Notes under the pieces: model-generated
What the model was told of the DNA's origin: nothing
The model's input: only the letters and a program-made list of their open reading frames with translations
Database searches by the model: none
Shown: one piece after another, positions 36,431-44,937 of the stretch
Layout of the letters: each line of letters begins with the position of its first letter
Numbering within the stretch: position 1 is the stretch's first letter
Assembly (NCBI RefSeq): GCF_900142545.1
Contig: NZ_FRBF01000005.1
Location: forward strand, 124,001-188,000
DNA from: Fibrobacter sp. UWT2
GTDB lineage: Bacteria; Fibrobacterota; Fibrobacteria; Fibrobacterales; Fibrobacteraceae
Direction of reading: 5' to 3'
DNA: 64,000 nt
Made by a program: the position numbers and the translations under genes

Positions 36431-37549
36431 TTAATCCTTGTCATCAAAGGCTTGAGCGTCTTCCGGTTCTTCCACAATCCAGTCGCGAATGTGGTCAGCA
36501 AGAGCCTTCTGGCCGTCCTTTTCGATTGCATCGGCAAGGTCAGTCAATTCTTCGGCATCGAGCGTCGTCAAATCCTTTTCAAAGCGGTCCACGTAGCCCG
36601 AAAGCTGTTCGTAACGCTTCATGCCAGCGAGCAACTGCATAAATTCCAAATTCGCCGTATTGCCGTTACGGAACTGTTCATGTTCCTTGAGCACGCGGTC
36701 GGCTTCGGCATCGGGCAAGAAGGCGGCCAAACGTCCGAGGTTCATCACCTTCGGGAAAGTCTCGTACAGGGTGCGAGCAATCTTGATGCAGTCAGACTTG
36801 CGGCCTTCCTTGTCGGCAATGGCGGCCTGCAAATCCAGGTACGCTTCTTCGTCTTCGGAGCCGGGGTTGCGCACATCGCCGAGCCACTGCTTGGCAAGTT
36901 CGATATTCCCCGCCATAAACTGTGCATTTGCAATGTCGATGAGTGTCGCATTGCTCTTGTCCGGATCCTTGAGGAGAGCGGCCTTCACAAAGTTTGCTGC
37001 ATCCTTGATAGAATCAGCCATATCGCAAATGGCATCCAGAATATCTTCACGGTTGCCCTGATCGACTTCGGTAACCTTGTTGATCAATTCTTCGAGCAAA
37101 GCCTGCGCGCGTTCCTTGGGCAAGATTTCTTCGACACTCAGGAACACCACCGAGCGGCCTTCGCCACCCACATGGCGCATGGCAAGGTCATGAATCAAAT
37201 CCGCGACATAATCCTTGTCGGTATACTGCGATGCCAGTTCCACAAAGAACGTTCCTGCATCGTAAAAGAGGTTGTCCCAGTATTCTTTTTCTTCGTCGGT
37301 ATCGGCCTTGAACGAAATAAAGTCAGCACGCAATGTCCAAGCCAAAAGTTCCAGCTGGTCCTTCGGATTCTTGAAGTTTTCGATATCGTCAATGCCGTTT
37401 GCAATTGCCTCGTACAAGTCTTCGGGGCGGTGTAAAAGTCTGCTCTGTCCGCTCACAATCTGCGTAAGCGTTTCACGGAGTTTGTCTTCTTTACTGCGCA
37501 TGGCCTGTGCCATGGCAGGAGATTTCCATACCTTTTTCTTCTTTGCCAT
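36431..37549 (-). CDS. Helical protein of unknown function
   Basis: A 372-residue cytoplasmic protein with a basic N-terminus (MAKKKKVWKSPAMAQAM) and an otherwise acidic, all-alpha sequence. The later half has repeat-like helical hairpins (LIDIANAQFMAGNIELAKQWL; LQAAIADKEGRKSDCIKIA) reminiscent of TPR or DUF6880-type solenoids, but I cannot assign a family with confidence. No signal peptide or TM segment. It lies 6 bp upstream of cobA-hemD and 34 bp downstream of the MFS gene, in the same direction. An operon with the siroheme genes is plausible, without an obvious functional link. Confidence 0.6.
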   Translation of the reverse strand: MAKKKKVWKSPAMAQAMRSKEDKLRETLTQIVSGQSRLLHRPEDLYEAIANGIDDIENFKNPKDQLELLAWTLRADFISFKADTDEEKEYWDNLFYDAGTFFVELASQYTDKDYVADLIHDLAMRHVGGEGRSVVFLSVEEILPKERAQALLEELINKVTEVDQGNREDILDAICDMADSIKDAANFVKAALLKDPDKSNATLIDIANAQFMAGNIELAKQWLGDVRNPGSEDEEAYLDLQAAIADKEGRKSDCIKIARTLYETFPKVMNLGRLAAFLPDAEADRVLKEHEQFRNGNTANLEFMQLLAGMKRYEQLSGYVDRFEKDLTTLDAEELTDLADAIEKDGQKALADHIRDWIVEEPEDAQAFDDKD

Positions 37550-37583
37550 AATTACAAATGTAGAAAAAGACGTCGTTCTCTAT

Positions 37584-38897
37584 TTAATGCCGGTCCAGCT
37601 TTCGTTTGATTCGCGCTTGTTTCAGCTTGTTTTTACGGCGTTCACGGCGGCGTTCCTTACGGAGCCTTCGGCGCAGTTCCGCCATTTTCTCGACCTGGTG
37701 CAAAATGTCCTTGATTCGCTCGGTCGCGAAAGCATTATGTAACTTTTTTCGCGTCACATAATCGAGCAAGCAAACACACAGCAAAAGGCAGCCCACAAAT
37801 AACGCAAGCGCCACCGGCCACACAATCACAGATGTCTTAATCGCTACAAGTCCAAACGCTGGCGGCATCAGAATAGAGCCCACATAAGAGCCTGCCATTT
37901 GAATACTAATCGCGCGGCCCGAAAGTTCTTCGCCAAATCGCGCTGGGGTCGCATGAATGAGTGAGGGATACACCGGAGCGCAACCGAGCCCAAGCAGGCA
38001 AATACACACTGGCGTAAACCAGAGCGGCAAAGGTAATACCAGAACAAGACAGCCGAGCACCACGATGGCAATACCCGCATGCACCAAGCGCATATCCGTA
38101 AACTTGATAGCGAAAAAGCCGCTTAGAATGCGCCCAATCATGACAGAGGCAAACATGAGCGAAACCGCGATTGCCCCGATTTCTGGTTCAAAGCCACGAG
38201 CCACCAAGTAAGTACCGCACCAAAGGCTTGTGGAAATTTCAAGCGACGAATAAAAGAAGAACACCCAGAAAGAAAGCTTCATTCCAGGCACCTTGAGCGC
38301 CGCCCACAGCGAGATATCCTTTACCGCAGGCGCCTGCTGCGATTCACCACGCTTTTCCGTCTTTTTCCAAATCGGGAGCGTTATAAGCATCATCACGGCA
38401 ATCACCGCAAGCAGCAAGGCGACCATGTCATAGGCACCACGCCAGCCGACACCAGTCACCACCGAAATCGAAAACAGAGCCGGGCCAAGGCACGCACCCA
38501 CGCCCCAGCTGGCATGCAGCCAACTCGTGTGTTTCGATTCCAAATAAATGGCAGCAAAATTGTTCATCGCGACATCAATCGCGCCCGCCCCGATTCCCAT
38601 AGGAACCGCAAACAGGCACATCATCCAAAATGTCGTCGAAAATCCGTAACCAAACGAAGCCACCGCCGTAAGCGCAATACTCGCAAAAACAAGCTTACCC
38701 GTTCCCATCAGGCGCAAAAGCGCGGGCGTCCACAAACTCGAAACAATCGTTCCCACACTGACGATAATCGACAAGAGCCCCGCCGCCGAAAGAGGCGCAT
38801 TCAGGTCAAGCTGCATCACGGGCCATGCAGCCCCAAGCACTGTATCAGGAAGCCCTAGGCCAATAAAGGCCGCATATATGACAACGAGTAAAAGCAA
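37584..38897 (-). CDS. Major facilitator superfamily transporter
   Basis: A 437-residue inner-membrane transporter with 12 predicted TM helices. The N-terminal FIGLGLPDTVLGAAWPVMQLDL and MGIGAGAIDVAMNNFAA resemble FucP/YfkF-type sugar-permease MFS proteins. It ends in a strongly basic cytoplasmic tail (RRRLRKERRRERRKNKLKQA) beyond the last helix. The start is a TTG at 38897, one codon after an in-frame stop; no in-frame ATG gives a full TM1. It follows the TPR gene of the TonB cluster by 19 bp and may be cotranscribed. Substrate unknown. Confidence 0.82.
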   Translation of the reverse strand: MLLLVVIYAAFIGLGLPDTVLGAAWPVMQLDLNAPLSAAGLLSIIVSVGTIVSSLWTPALLRLMGTGKLVFASIALTAVASFGYGFSTTFWMMCLFAVPMGIGAGAIDVAMNNFAAIYLESKHTSWLHASWGVGACLGPALFSISVVTGVGWRGAYDMVALLLAVIAVMMLITLPIWKKTEKRGESQQAPAVKDISLWAALKVPGMKLSFWVFFFYSSLEISTSLWCGTYLVARGFEPEIGAIAVSLMFASVMIGRILSGFFAIKFTDMRLVHAGIAIVVLGCLVLVLPLPLWFTPVCICLLGLGCAPVYPSLIHATPARFGEELSGRAISIQMAGSYVGSILMPPAFGLVAIKTSVIVWPVALALFVGCLLLCVCLLDYVTRKKLHNAFATERIKDILHQVEKMAELRRRLRKERRRERRKNKLKQARIKRKLDRH

Positions 38898-38916
38898 GCG
38901 CTACACCACGAAGGAT

Positions 38917-39918
38917 CTACTTTTTCTCGCGAATGCGCTTGTACAGGCTTTCGGCTTTTTCGGTATCGCCCGCATTCGAGAATACGTGGCCTACGTTTTC
39001 GGCACCGATGCGCCCCTGCGAATTCCCAGCCACCCAAGCCTTCATGTAGCAATCGAACGCTTCGTCATAGCGTTTCTGGGTAAAGTAAATCTGTCCCAAA
39101 TCAAGGTTCAAATCCGCCTTGCCCTTATTGTGGCGAAGTCCTTCTTCAAGCGTGAAGATCGCCATCCACGGAGAATTGTTCTGCACATACATTTGCGCCA
39201 AGTAGCGGCGTGCCGAAACATTTTCCGGATCCATCAAGATTCCGTTTTCCATTTCGTTCAAGGATTGCCTCGTGGAATCCATGCTGCGGTAGTAATAAGC
39301 CATCGTAAAGTGAACATCGGCGCCCGCAGTAGCGGTCATCTGCAATGCATTCTGAAGAGTCTTGATGGCGTATTCATAGTCGCCCAATTTTTCATAAACT
39401 TCAGCAAGGCCATACCACGCATCCATACGGTCCGGGTTCAGCTGCAGGGCGCGTTCAAAATTCTTCTGAGCAAGAGTCCAGTCACGGCCCTTGAGGTAGC
39501 ATTCCGCCAAGGCAAAATGCACATGATCCGATTCCACGCCAAGTTCAATGGCGCGATTGTAAGCCGCAATGGCCTCGCCCACATCACCACCCAAGTAGTA
39601 AAGATCGCCGAGGAGCATCCAGGCCTTTTCAAAAGTCGGCAGAAGTTCTACCGTACGCTTGTAAGCGACCATTGCCACCTGCTTGCGGTCCAGCTGCACC
39701 ATAGCATTGCCCAAGTTGAACCAGGCAAACGGTTCGTAGCGACCTTCATCAATCGCCGCACGGTACAGCGGCACCGATTCCTTAAACTTACCCTGATCGT
39801 AAAGTTCATTCGCCTTAAAGAAGTAGTCTTCAGCGGCATGGACATGCAACGCGGAAAGCAAAAGCAGTAGGAAGTAGACAGTAGGAAGTAGGAAGATGTG
39901 ATTAGATTTAATTGACAA
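38917..39918 (-). CDS. Periplasmic TPR protein of TonB2-type cluster
   Basis: A 333-residue protein with about seven TPR motifs (AWFNLGNAMVQLDRKQVAM; AWMLLGDLYYLGGDVGEAI; AWYGLAEVYEKLGDYEYAI; and others), exported by an N-terminal signal peptide (LPTVYFLLLLLSALHVHA). In Vibrio TonB2 clusters a TPR protein follows tonB2 in the same way. The reading starts at a TTG that overlaps the end of tonB by 11 bp; no ATG is available. The N-terminal half of the signal peptide is encoded by a family A array, so the original start may have been lost and replaced. Its role is probably in assembling or stabilising the TonB complex. Confidence 0.8.
   Translation of the reverse strand: MSIKSNHIFLLPTVYFLLLLLSALHVHAAEDYFFKANELYDQGKFKESVPLYRAAIDEGRYEPFAWFNLGNAMVQLDRKQVAMVAYKRTVELLPTFEKAWMLLGDLYYLGGDVGEAIAAYNRAIELGVESDHVHFALAECYLKGRDWTLAQKNFERALQLNPDRMDAWYGLAEVYEKLGDYEYAIKTLQNALQMTATAGADVHFTMAYYYRSMDSTRQSLNEMENGILMDPENVSARRYLAQMYVQNNSPWMAIFTLEEGLRHNKGKADLNLDLGQIYFTQKRYDEAFDCYMKAWVAGNSQGRIGAENVGHVFSNAGDTEKAESLYKRIREKK
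39866..39895. repeat. Family A array read as part of a signal peptide
   Basis: GTAGGAA, GTAGACA, GTAGGAA, GTAGGAA heptamers on the plus strand. On the minus strand they are translated as FLLPTVYFLL in the signal peptide of the TPR protein. Confidence 0.82.
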
Positions 39919-40549
39919 AGCGGAACTCCTTTGTGGCCTTCTGTGCCACGGGGAATCCGCCCAACTGTGCCGGGCTAAACTTCCACTGTCTTACAGCCTT
40001 GAGGGCTTCGTTGTCAAATCCATAACCGGGCGGGTCCTGTGTCAACACCTGAGCCTGCGCCACATCGCCATACACGTCGATCACAATCAAAACTTTCACA
40101 TAACCCGAAACACCTAGGCGTTTCGCCTTTTCGGGGAACTTCGGCTGAATTTCACGCAACACCTGCGCCTGTTCATCCACTTCGCCGGCTTCGTATACCA
40201 CATTTTCCATGGAGCCTGTTCCTACGGCCACGCCATCGCCAGCGGCACCGCGGGCAAGCGACAAATCCATCTGGAAATTCTGGCTGCGGGACACGCCCAT
40301 ATTCGAAGAAATCTTGAACGGGTTCGGGTTCACGATCGTGCGAATCACCTTCTGCTTGACTTCAGGCTTCTTTTCACTCACCAGAACTTCCACCTCGGTC
40401 ACGGCCTCGAGTTCCTTTTCCCCCTTGACACCCTTGTTAGACATCAGCGCATTGATGACGGGGATAGCAAGGAAGAATACCGCACTCACGACAAAGGAGA
40501 GTACGAACGCCACCGGGAATCGGAAATATTTTGCGAGGAAATCAAGCAT
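39908..40549 (-). CDS. tonB: TonB-family energy transducer
   Basis: A 213-residue protein anchored by one N-terminal TM helix (PVAFVLSFVVSAVFFLAIPVI) with a short periplasmic spacer (not the long Pro-rich type) and a C-terminal TonB domain (about 130-213). Its conserved strand-turn is GVSGYVKVLIVIDVYGDVAQAQVL followed by FDNEALKAVRQWKFSPA. It transduces proton-motive force to TonB-dependent outer-membrane receptors. Short spacers are typical of TonB2-type proteins, which fits the neighbours exbD, exbB and TtpC-like. The gap to exbD (35 bp) is filled by a family A array. Confidence 0.9.
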   Translation of the reverse strand: MLDFLAKYFRFPVAFVLSFVVSAVFFLAIPVINALMSNKGVKGEKELEAVTEVEVLVSEKKPEVKQKVIRTIVNPNPFKISSNMGVSRSQNFQMDLSLARGAAGDGVAVGTGSMENVVYEAGEVDEQAQVLREIQPKFPEKAKRLGVSGYVKVLIVIDVYGDVAQAQVLTQDPPGYGFDNEALKAVRQWKFSPAQLGGFPVAQKATKEFRFVN

Positions 40550-40558
40550 GAACTAGTT

Positions 40559-40584
40559 AGAAGTAGGAAGTTGGAAGTAGGAAG
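40559..40584. repeat. Family A heptamer array (exbD-tonB gap)
   Basis: GAAGTAG-phase heptamers with two GTTGGAA-type variants (GTAGGAA, GTTGGAA, GTAGGAA, GTT) between the exbD stop and the tonB start. Confidence 0.78.
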
Positions 40585-40989
40585 TTACTCCTCCTTATTG
40601 GCCGAAATGGAGACCTTGCGGACTTTGGCGAGGTTGCATTCATCGAGAATGTCAACGACGACTCCGTTAGGGGCGTCGCGGTCGCTCACGATAATCACCG
40701 GGCGGTCAGGAGCTTCTGCCATCATCTGGCGGAGCACCGTATTCAACGTCGACAAGTTCACCTGCGTTTCGTTAATGTGAATCGTTCCTTGGCGAGTCAC
40801 ACCAATCAAGATGCTTTCCTTAGCCAGTTCCTTGGCAGAGCTAGCCTTGGGCTTTGTCACATCTACGCCGGTTTCACGGGTAAAGGTCGAAGTCACAATA
40901 AAGAAGATGAGCAAGATAAACACCATGTCGAGCATCGGCGACACGTCTACCCTACCGGCTTCCTGTGAACGTTTACGAATAAAACTCAT
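40585..40989 (-). CDS. exbD: ExbD/TolR-type transport protein
   Basis: A 134-residue protein with a single N-terminal TM helix (VDVSPMLDMVFILLIFFIVTSTF) containing the functional Asp in MLDMVF, and a periplasmic ExbD/TolR domain. It forms the proton channel with ExbB and energises TonB. It overlaps exbB by 4 bp (ATGA). The context (TtpC-like, exbB, exbD, tonB, TPR) identifies the TonB2-type arrangement and argues against a TolR role. Confidence 0.93.
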   Translation of the reverse strand: MSFIRKRSQEAGRVDVSPMLDMVFILLIFFIVTSTFTRETGVDVTKPKASSAKELAKESILIGVTRQGTIHINETQVNLSTLNTVLRQMMAEAPDRPVIIVSDRDAPNGVVVDILDECNLAKVRKVSISANKEE

Positions 40990-41642
40990 TTTTCCTCCGA
41001 TTTCTTTTCAAATACGTAGGATTCATATTTCAAAGCCTCGCTCCAGGCGATTTCTTCCACCTTTTCAACTTTGCTGGCCAAGAAGTTGTAAGCCAGCATC
41101 AAGGGGAAGGCAACCAAAAGGCCCGCCTGGGTCGTCAGGAGTGCTTCGGAAATGCCATCTGCCATCAGCACCGGATTGCCGAAACCGAAAAGTTGAATGG
41201 ACTTGAAGGTATGCACCATACCGGACACCGTTCCCAAAAGGCCAAGCAACGGAGCAATGGCGGCGCAAGTCGAAATCGTCTTCAGCCCCTTAGACAAATT
41301 GACCGATATGCGGTGGCGAGTCGCTTCCATGGCATTGCGGACCGCTACGGGGCCTTGATCCTTGTAGTTACGGATATCCGATGCAAGCGCGTAGAAGTAG
41401 CCAAAACGGCGACGTTCCAACTTTTTGAAGGCCGCTTCTTCGCCGCTTTTCTGCAGCGTTTTCCAGAAACCGCCCAAGCCGTTAATGCTACTCCCCTTCA
41501 GCATAAAATAGTAGCCGTAACGTTCAATCATCAAAAACCAGCCGAACCAGCCCAACGCAAACAGCGGGGCCAATACCCAGCCACCTCTAAAGAGGATGCC
41601 GAATACAGCTTCCAATATGGAATTTTGATCGACCGGAGCCAA
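40986..41642 (-). CDS. exbB: ExbB/TolQ-type proton channel
   Basis: A 218-residue inner-membrane protein with three TM helices. These are GGWVLAPLFALGWFGWFLMI near residue 20, TCAAIAPLLGLLGTVSGMVHTF (about 125), and EALLTTQAGLLVAFPLMLAYNFLA (about 165), the last two forming the MotA/TolQ/ExbB core with the conserved Pro-Leu-Gly-Leu-Leu-Gly-Thr. It lies 1 bp downstream of the TtpC-like gene and overlaps exbD by 4 bp. Confidence 0.94.
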   Translation of the reverse strand: MAPVDQNSILEAVFGILFRGGWVLAPLFALGWFGWFLMIERYGYYFMLKGSSINGLGGFWKTLQKSGEEAAFKKLERRRFGYFYALASDIRNYKDQGPVAVRNAMEATRHRISVNLSKGLKTISTCAAIAPLLGLLGTVSGMVHTFKSIQLFGFGNPVLMADGISEALLTTQAGLLVAFPLMLAYNFLASKVEKVEEIAWSEALKYESYVFEKKSEEK

Positions 41643-41643
41643 A

Positions 41644-43161
41644 TTAGTCTTCCTTGACCGATTCGTTAATCCAAAGGGCGTTCAACACCGCAAGGCCTGC
41701 AGCTTCCATGCGGCCACGCAAAGCATCGGCGCGGTTCGTAAGGAAGGTGTGCAACAGCTGCAGCGGAATGGCAACAATCAAGCCCGCTTCCGTCGTCACG
41801 AGGGCGATGGAAATACCGCCAGCCAAAAGCTTCGGGTCAGAAGTGCCATGCATGGTAATGACATCGAAAAGTTCGATCATACCCATCACGGTACCCAAAA
41901 GGCCAAGCAGCGGAGCCGTTGCCGCAAACACGGAAATCCAGGAAAGTCCCATTTCAATCTTCGGGGATTCCGCAGCAAAAACTTCTTCCAGGGCCTTCTC
42001 GGCAGAAGCGCGATTGGCGTAATTCTTGCCCAGCACCGTGCGCAGCACCTTGCCCACCTTACCGTGGAGTTTCGAAGTCAGGCTGCGAGCCATAGCCACA
42101 TCGCCCTTTTCCAAGGCCTTAATGCAACGCCTGGTAGAAAGTCCACCAAAGCCGGCGATCACCAACCAGATGAGGCGCCACAGCACAATCAAGAGACCGA
42201 GGCCGAAAAGCGTCGCGATGGGATACATCAGAATACCGCCATTCTTGAAGAACACCTTGAGGTCATCCTTCCAGGTGGTTTCCTGGTGGTTCGCCATTTC
42301 AGAAGAAAGTTCCGTACTCAAGAGTACATCTACCGGCACCATGACGTAGGCGGAATCTTTCGCTCCGGCAAAAGCCTTGCTGATTTCAGACTTCGTATCG
42401 GGAGTCAAGTTTTCTTGCCAGCTGAACACGCGCTTCTTTTCGCCAGCTACCGGAAGCATCAATGCCGCCGGATGCAAGCCGTTGATATCGACGGCGTTTG
42501 CCATCTGCATGGCATAGAGGCCACCCAAACGCATACGGTCACCCTGGGCGACAGAAGAACCGAACACCAGTTCAGCCTTCTCTACACCGCTTTCGCGAGT
42601 GAATTCCATTTCGGAGCGGGCTGCGTTCAAAATCGATTGAGCAATGCGCAGGGGATCGTCCCTGTACAGGCCCATTTCCTTTTTCACCTTGTTCTGCACT
42701 TCGATGCGGTCAGCCACCTTGAAGGGGATTCCCTGTTCGGTGAACTTCGCAAGCGTTTCGAGGCGTTCCGGACCGGCGGCAAGCGACAAGTATTCAGCGC
42801 GGGCCTTTTCAGCCTGCAGCTTCACCTGGGCCAAGTCTTCACGGGCAACGCGCACGTCTTCGAAAAGGCGGGCACGTTCCGACATCAAGGCGTCCACCTT
42901 TTCCTTGCTTTCGTTGTACTTTTCGTTAAAGAGTTCGCGTTCCTGGTTGGCGGTTTCGCGGTCCTTCCAACGGGCAGCTACAGCCATATCGCGCTTCTTG
43001 CGGGCTTCTTCGAGGTCTGCCTTCGCGCTGTTCAATGCAGCACGCTTCTTCACGGCATCGACATCCGCATTCTGCTGGGCATAAGAGAGCGGCGCCAACA
43101 CAGCGAGAGAGGCTATGAAAACGAGAGACGAGAGACGAGAGACGAAAGATTCGAATTTCAT
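41644..43161 (-). CDS. TtpC-like protein: ExbB-type channel with long periplasmic coiled coil
   Basis: A 505-residue protein. Signal peptide (FIASLAVLAPLSYAQ), a periplasmic coiled coil (about 28-130, KADLEEARKKRDMAVAARW), a beta/alpha region to about 270, TM near 280-310 (GGILMYPIATLFGLGLLIVLWRLIWLV), and a C-terminal MotA/TolQ/ExbB module with ISVFAATAPLLGLLGTVMGMIELF and SIALVTTEAGLIVAIPLQLLHTFL. This architecture matches TtpC of Vibrio TonB2 systems, a third channel-like subunit needed for TonB2 function there. The first residues (ESFVSRLSSLV) are encoded by a family C repeat. It abuts the DUF3450 gene with no gap. Confidence 0.87.
   Translation of the reverse strand: MKFESFVSRLSSLVFIASLAVLAPLSYAQQNADVDAVKKRAALNSAKADLEEARKKRDMAVAARWKDRETANQERELFNEKYNESKEKVDALMSERARLFEDVRVAREDLAQVKLQAEKARAEYLSLAAGPERLETLAKFTEQGIPFKVADRIEVQNKVKKEMGLYRDDPLRIAQSILNAARSEMEFTRESGVEKAELVFGSSVAQGDRMRLGGLYAMQMANAVDINGLHPAALMLPVAGEKKRVFSWQENLTPDTKSEISKAFAGAKDSAYVMVPVDVLLSTELSSEMANHQETTWKDDLKVFFKNGGILMYPIATLFGLGLLIVLWRLIWLVIAGFGGLSTRRCIKALEKGDVAMARSLTSKLHGKVGKVLRTVLGKNYANRASAEKALEEVFAAESPKIEMGLSWISVFAATAPLLGLLGTVMGMIELFDVITMHGTSDPKLLAGGISIALVTTEAGLIVAIPLQLLHTFLTNRADALRGRMEAAGLAVLNALWINESVKED
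43121..43150. repeat. Family C heptamers in the TtpC-like signal peptide
   Basis: ACGAGAG repeated three times followed by ACGAAAG, at the 5' end of the TtpC-like gene. Translated on the minus strand as FVSRLSSLV, the n-region of the signal peptide. The same peptide occurs in the HemD domain. Confidence 0.82.
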
Positions 43162-43956
43162 TTACTTGCCCTCCTTCGGAATCGTTACCGGAATCGTGAC
43201 AAGTCTCGGAGCGGTCTTGCCTTCGGCCACCTTCATCACGTCCTTCAGCACGGTACGCATGGCCAAGTTATCGGACACGTTCTTCCAGGCATAACCGCCA
43301 TCGGCAGTCCGTGCAAGCCACAGCACATCGTTACCGTCGTTGCTCACGAAAATGGAGGCGACTGCACCGTAGCGCAAATAAGTTCCGGGAACGCTGCGGG
43401 CGTCCACCTGCAAAAAGCCCTTGTAGACTTCGGTGGTGTAACCCAGGCGAATACGGTCATAGAAAACTTCGAGTACACGGTTCAAGCCATCGTCGGCTTC
43501 AATCAAGCCCTTGTGGAGCTGGTTTGCAATTTCCTGCACACTCTTGACGGTTTCTTCGTTACGGTACGGGAAATCCGATTCAAACACGGGAACCAAGGAA
43601 TCAATGACCAAGGCCAGGGATTCGCCATACTTTGCCTTACGGTTTTCAAAGTACTTGACCGTTCCCAGCGTCTTCTGGCGAACGTTTGCCAAGTTCTGGA
43701 GTTCCGCCTTCAGGGAATCGATTTCCGCCTTCAAGGTCTTGTTCTGGGAAGCCAGAGCCTGCACCTTTTTGCGGCCCACTTCCACAAATTCGGCATGACG
43801 TTTCTTTTCGGCATCATGGAGCGATTTCTCGCGGGCTGTTTCAGCCTCCACCGCCTTAATCTGGCGACGGACACTTTCTACCGTTTCCTGGGCCTGCGAA
43901 ACAACGCCCGCAAGGCTCAGGCAAAGGAATATCTTGGTCAGTAAATGAAATTTCAT
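43162..43956 (-). CDS. DUF3450-type periplasmic coiled-coil protein of TonB2-type cluster
   Basis: A 264-residue exported protein. The ATG at 43956 gives a normal signal peptide (KFHLLTKIFLCLSLAGVVSQA). A longer reading from 44025 only adds a stretch that overlaps the terminator. Residues about 25-120 are a coiled coil (VRRQIKAVEAETAREKSLHDAE...), followed by an alpha/beta part (VFYDRIRLGYTTEVYKGFL, LRYGAVASIFVSNDGNDVLWLA). This layout and its place before a TtpC-like gene match DUF3450 proteins in Vibrio TonB2 loci. The start codon lies 5 bp past the T-run of the preceding terminator, so the transcript may start close to the ATG. Confidence 0.82.
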   Translation of the reverse strand: MKFHLLTKIFLCLSLAGVVSQAQETVESVRRQIKAVEAETAREKSLHDAEKKRHAEFVEVGRKKVQALASQNKTLKAEIDSLKAELQNLANVRQKTLGTVKYFENRKAKYGESLALVIDSLVPVFESDFPYRNEETVKSVQEIANQLHKGLIEADDGLNRVLEVFYDRIRLGYTTEVYKGFLQVDARSVPGTYLRYGAVASIFVSNDGNDVLWLARTADGGYAWKNVSDNLAMRTVLKDVMKVAEGKTAPRLVTIPVTIPKEGK

Positions 43957-43961
43957 ACGCG

Positions 43962-44003
43962 AAAAATACAAAGAACCGCGGCCATCAGACCACGGTTTCT
44001 TTT
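43962..44003 (-). terminator. Terminator after ankyrin lipoprotein gene
   Basis: On the minus strand an AAAGAAACCGTGG / CCGCGGTTCTTT hairpin (one bulge, 43970-44002) followed by GTATTTTT, about 29 bp past the ankyrin gene stop. Confidence 0.8.
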
Positions 44004-44031
44004 GAAAAATGCGCGTTTTTCGCAAAAAAGA

Positions 44032-44769
44032 CTACTTCTTGGAGTCCTTGAAGTACTGCGGAGTATTCTTGGCGCCGGCCTTCTTAAGGGCCTTGATCAA
44101 GCGGGTATAACCTTCGTTGGTTGCCCAGTCGAGTACAGAGTAGCCCTGGCCGCACTTGGCGTTCACATCGACACCCTTGTTGATGAGGAACATCATGGCG
44201 TCGTAGTTACCGTTCTTCACGGTCCAGTGGATCGGGAGGTAACCGTCAGCGCTACGGGAATCGAGCGGTGCGCCAGCTTCGGCGAGCACTTCGAGCATGT
44301 CGACTTTACCGGTCTTTGCAGCGAGAAGCACAGCAGTGCCGAGCGTCTGGGTTTCAGCACCTTCGGCCTTGAGCTGAGTCAGGAGGCGGTTCACCACTTC
44401 CTTGTTGCCCATCATCACGGCGTTGTCCAGCACGGCTTCGCCGTTGCCGTTCTTCACGTCGGCCTTGGCACCATGTTCAAACAGGTAGTTCAGCACGACC
44501 ATGTTGCCCTTGTTGGCAGCGATGGCCACGGCGTTGTTGCCGTTGTCGGCCGGAGCGTCAATTTCGAAAGAAGCCTGCAAGAAGAGAGTCATCTTGGCAG
44601 TATCGCCGTTCACGGCATAAGAAACAAACTGGTTCGGGGTAAAGGGAATCTGTTGCTTGGTCAGGTACTTGCGCACGGACTGCGGGTCGTTCGGGTCCAT
44701 CTTGTCGTTACAACCGGTAACGGAAACCATCAATGCGGCGGCGCAAAGGGCCAACAACTGCTTTTTCAT
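44032..44769 (-). CDS. Ankyrin-repeat lipoprotein
   Basis: A 245-residue lipoprotein. Signal MKKQLLALCAAALMVSVTGC with the lipidated Cys about residue 20, then five ankyrin repeats (about 70-235), e.g. NNAVAIAANKGNMVVLNYLFEHGAKAD, GTAVLLAAKTGKVDMLEVLAEAGAPLD and GYLPIHWTVKNGNYDAMMFLINKGVDVN in part. The ATG at 44769 has GGAGCAG eight bases upstream. A TTG five codons earlier overlaps that site. It sits upstream of the TonB2-type cluster but is separated by a terminator. Periplasmic ankyrin proteins often mediate protein contacts; the partner is unknown. Confidence 0.85.
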   Translation of the reverse strand: MKKQLLALCAAALMVSVTGCNDKMDPNDPQSVRKYLTKQQIPFTPNQFVSYAVNGDTAKMTLFLQASFEIDAPADNGNNAVAIAANKGNMVVLNYLFEHGAKADVKNGNGEAVLDNAVMMGNKEVVNRLLTQLKAEGAETQTLGTAVLLAAKTGKVDMLEVLAEAGAPLDSRSADGYLPIHWTVKNGNYDAMMFLINKGVDVNAKCGQGYSVLDWATNEGYTRLIKALKKAGAKNTPQYFKDSKK

Positions 44770-44925
44770 AAAAATCTGCTCCAAATGAGGTTTTTCTTAA
44801 TTTTGGTCTAAAAAATAATCAATTTTTGGGCAATAAACACAAAAAAACTCTATTTAGAACTTTTTTTTACCAAATTATCCCCCACGCCTCCACAGCCCCT
44901 TTTTATGCCTCCGGACATTCCTTTA

Positions 44926-44937
44926 TATATTTATGGC
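44926..44937 (+). promoter_or_regulatory. Candidate -10 box for a leaderless transcript
   Basis: TATATT at 44926-44931 ends 6 bp before the ATG at 44938. It is nearly the same sequence as upstream of the GGDEF gene (ATG at 4598). No -35 box is convincing. Confidence 0.4.

Noticed and set aside
43957-44025. Longer start for the DUF3450-like protein
   Set aside because: It would run through a terminator hairpin and precede a normal signal peptide.
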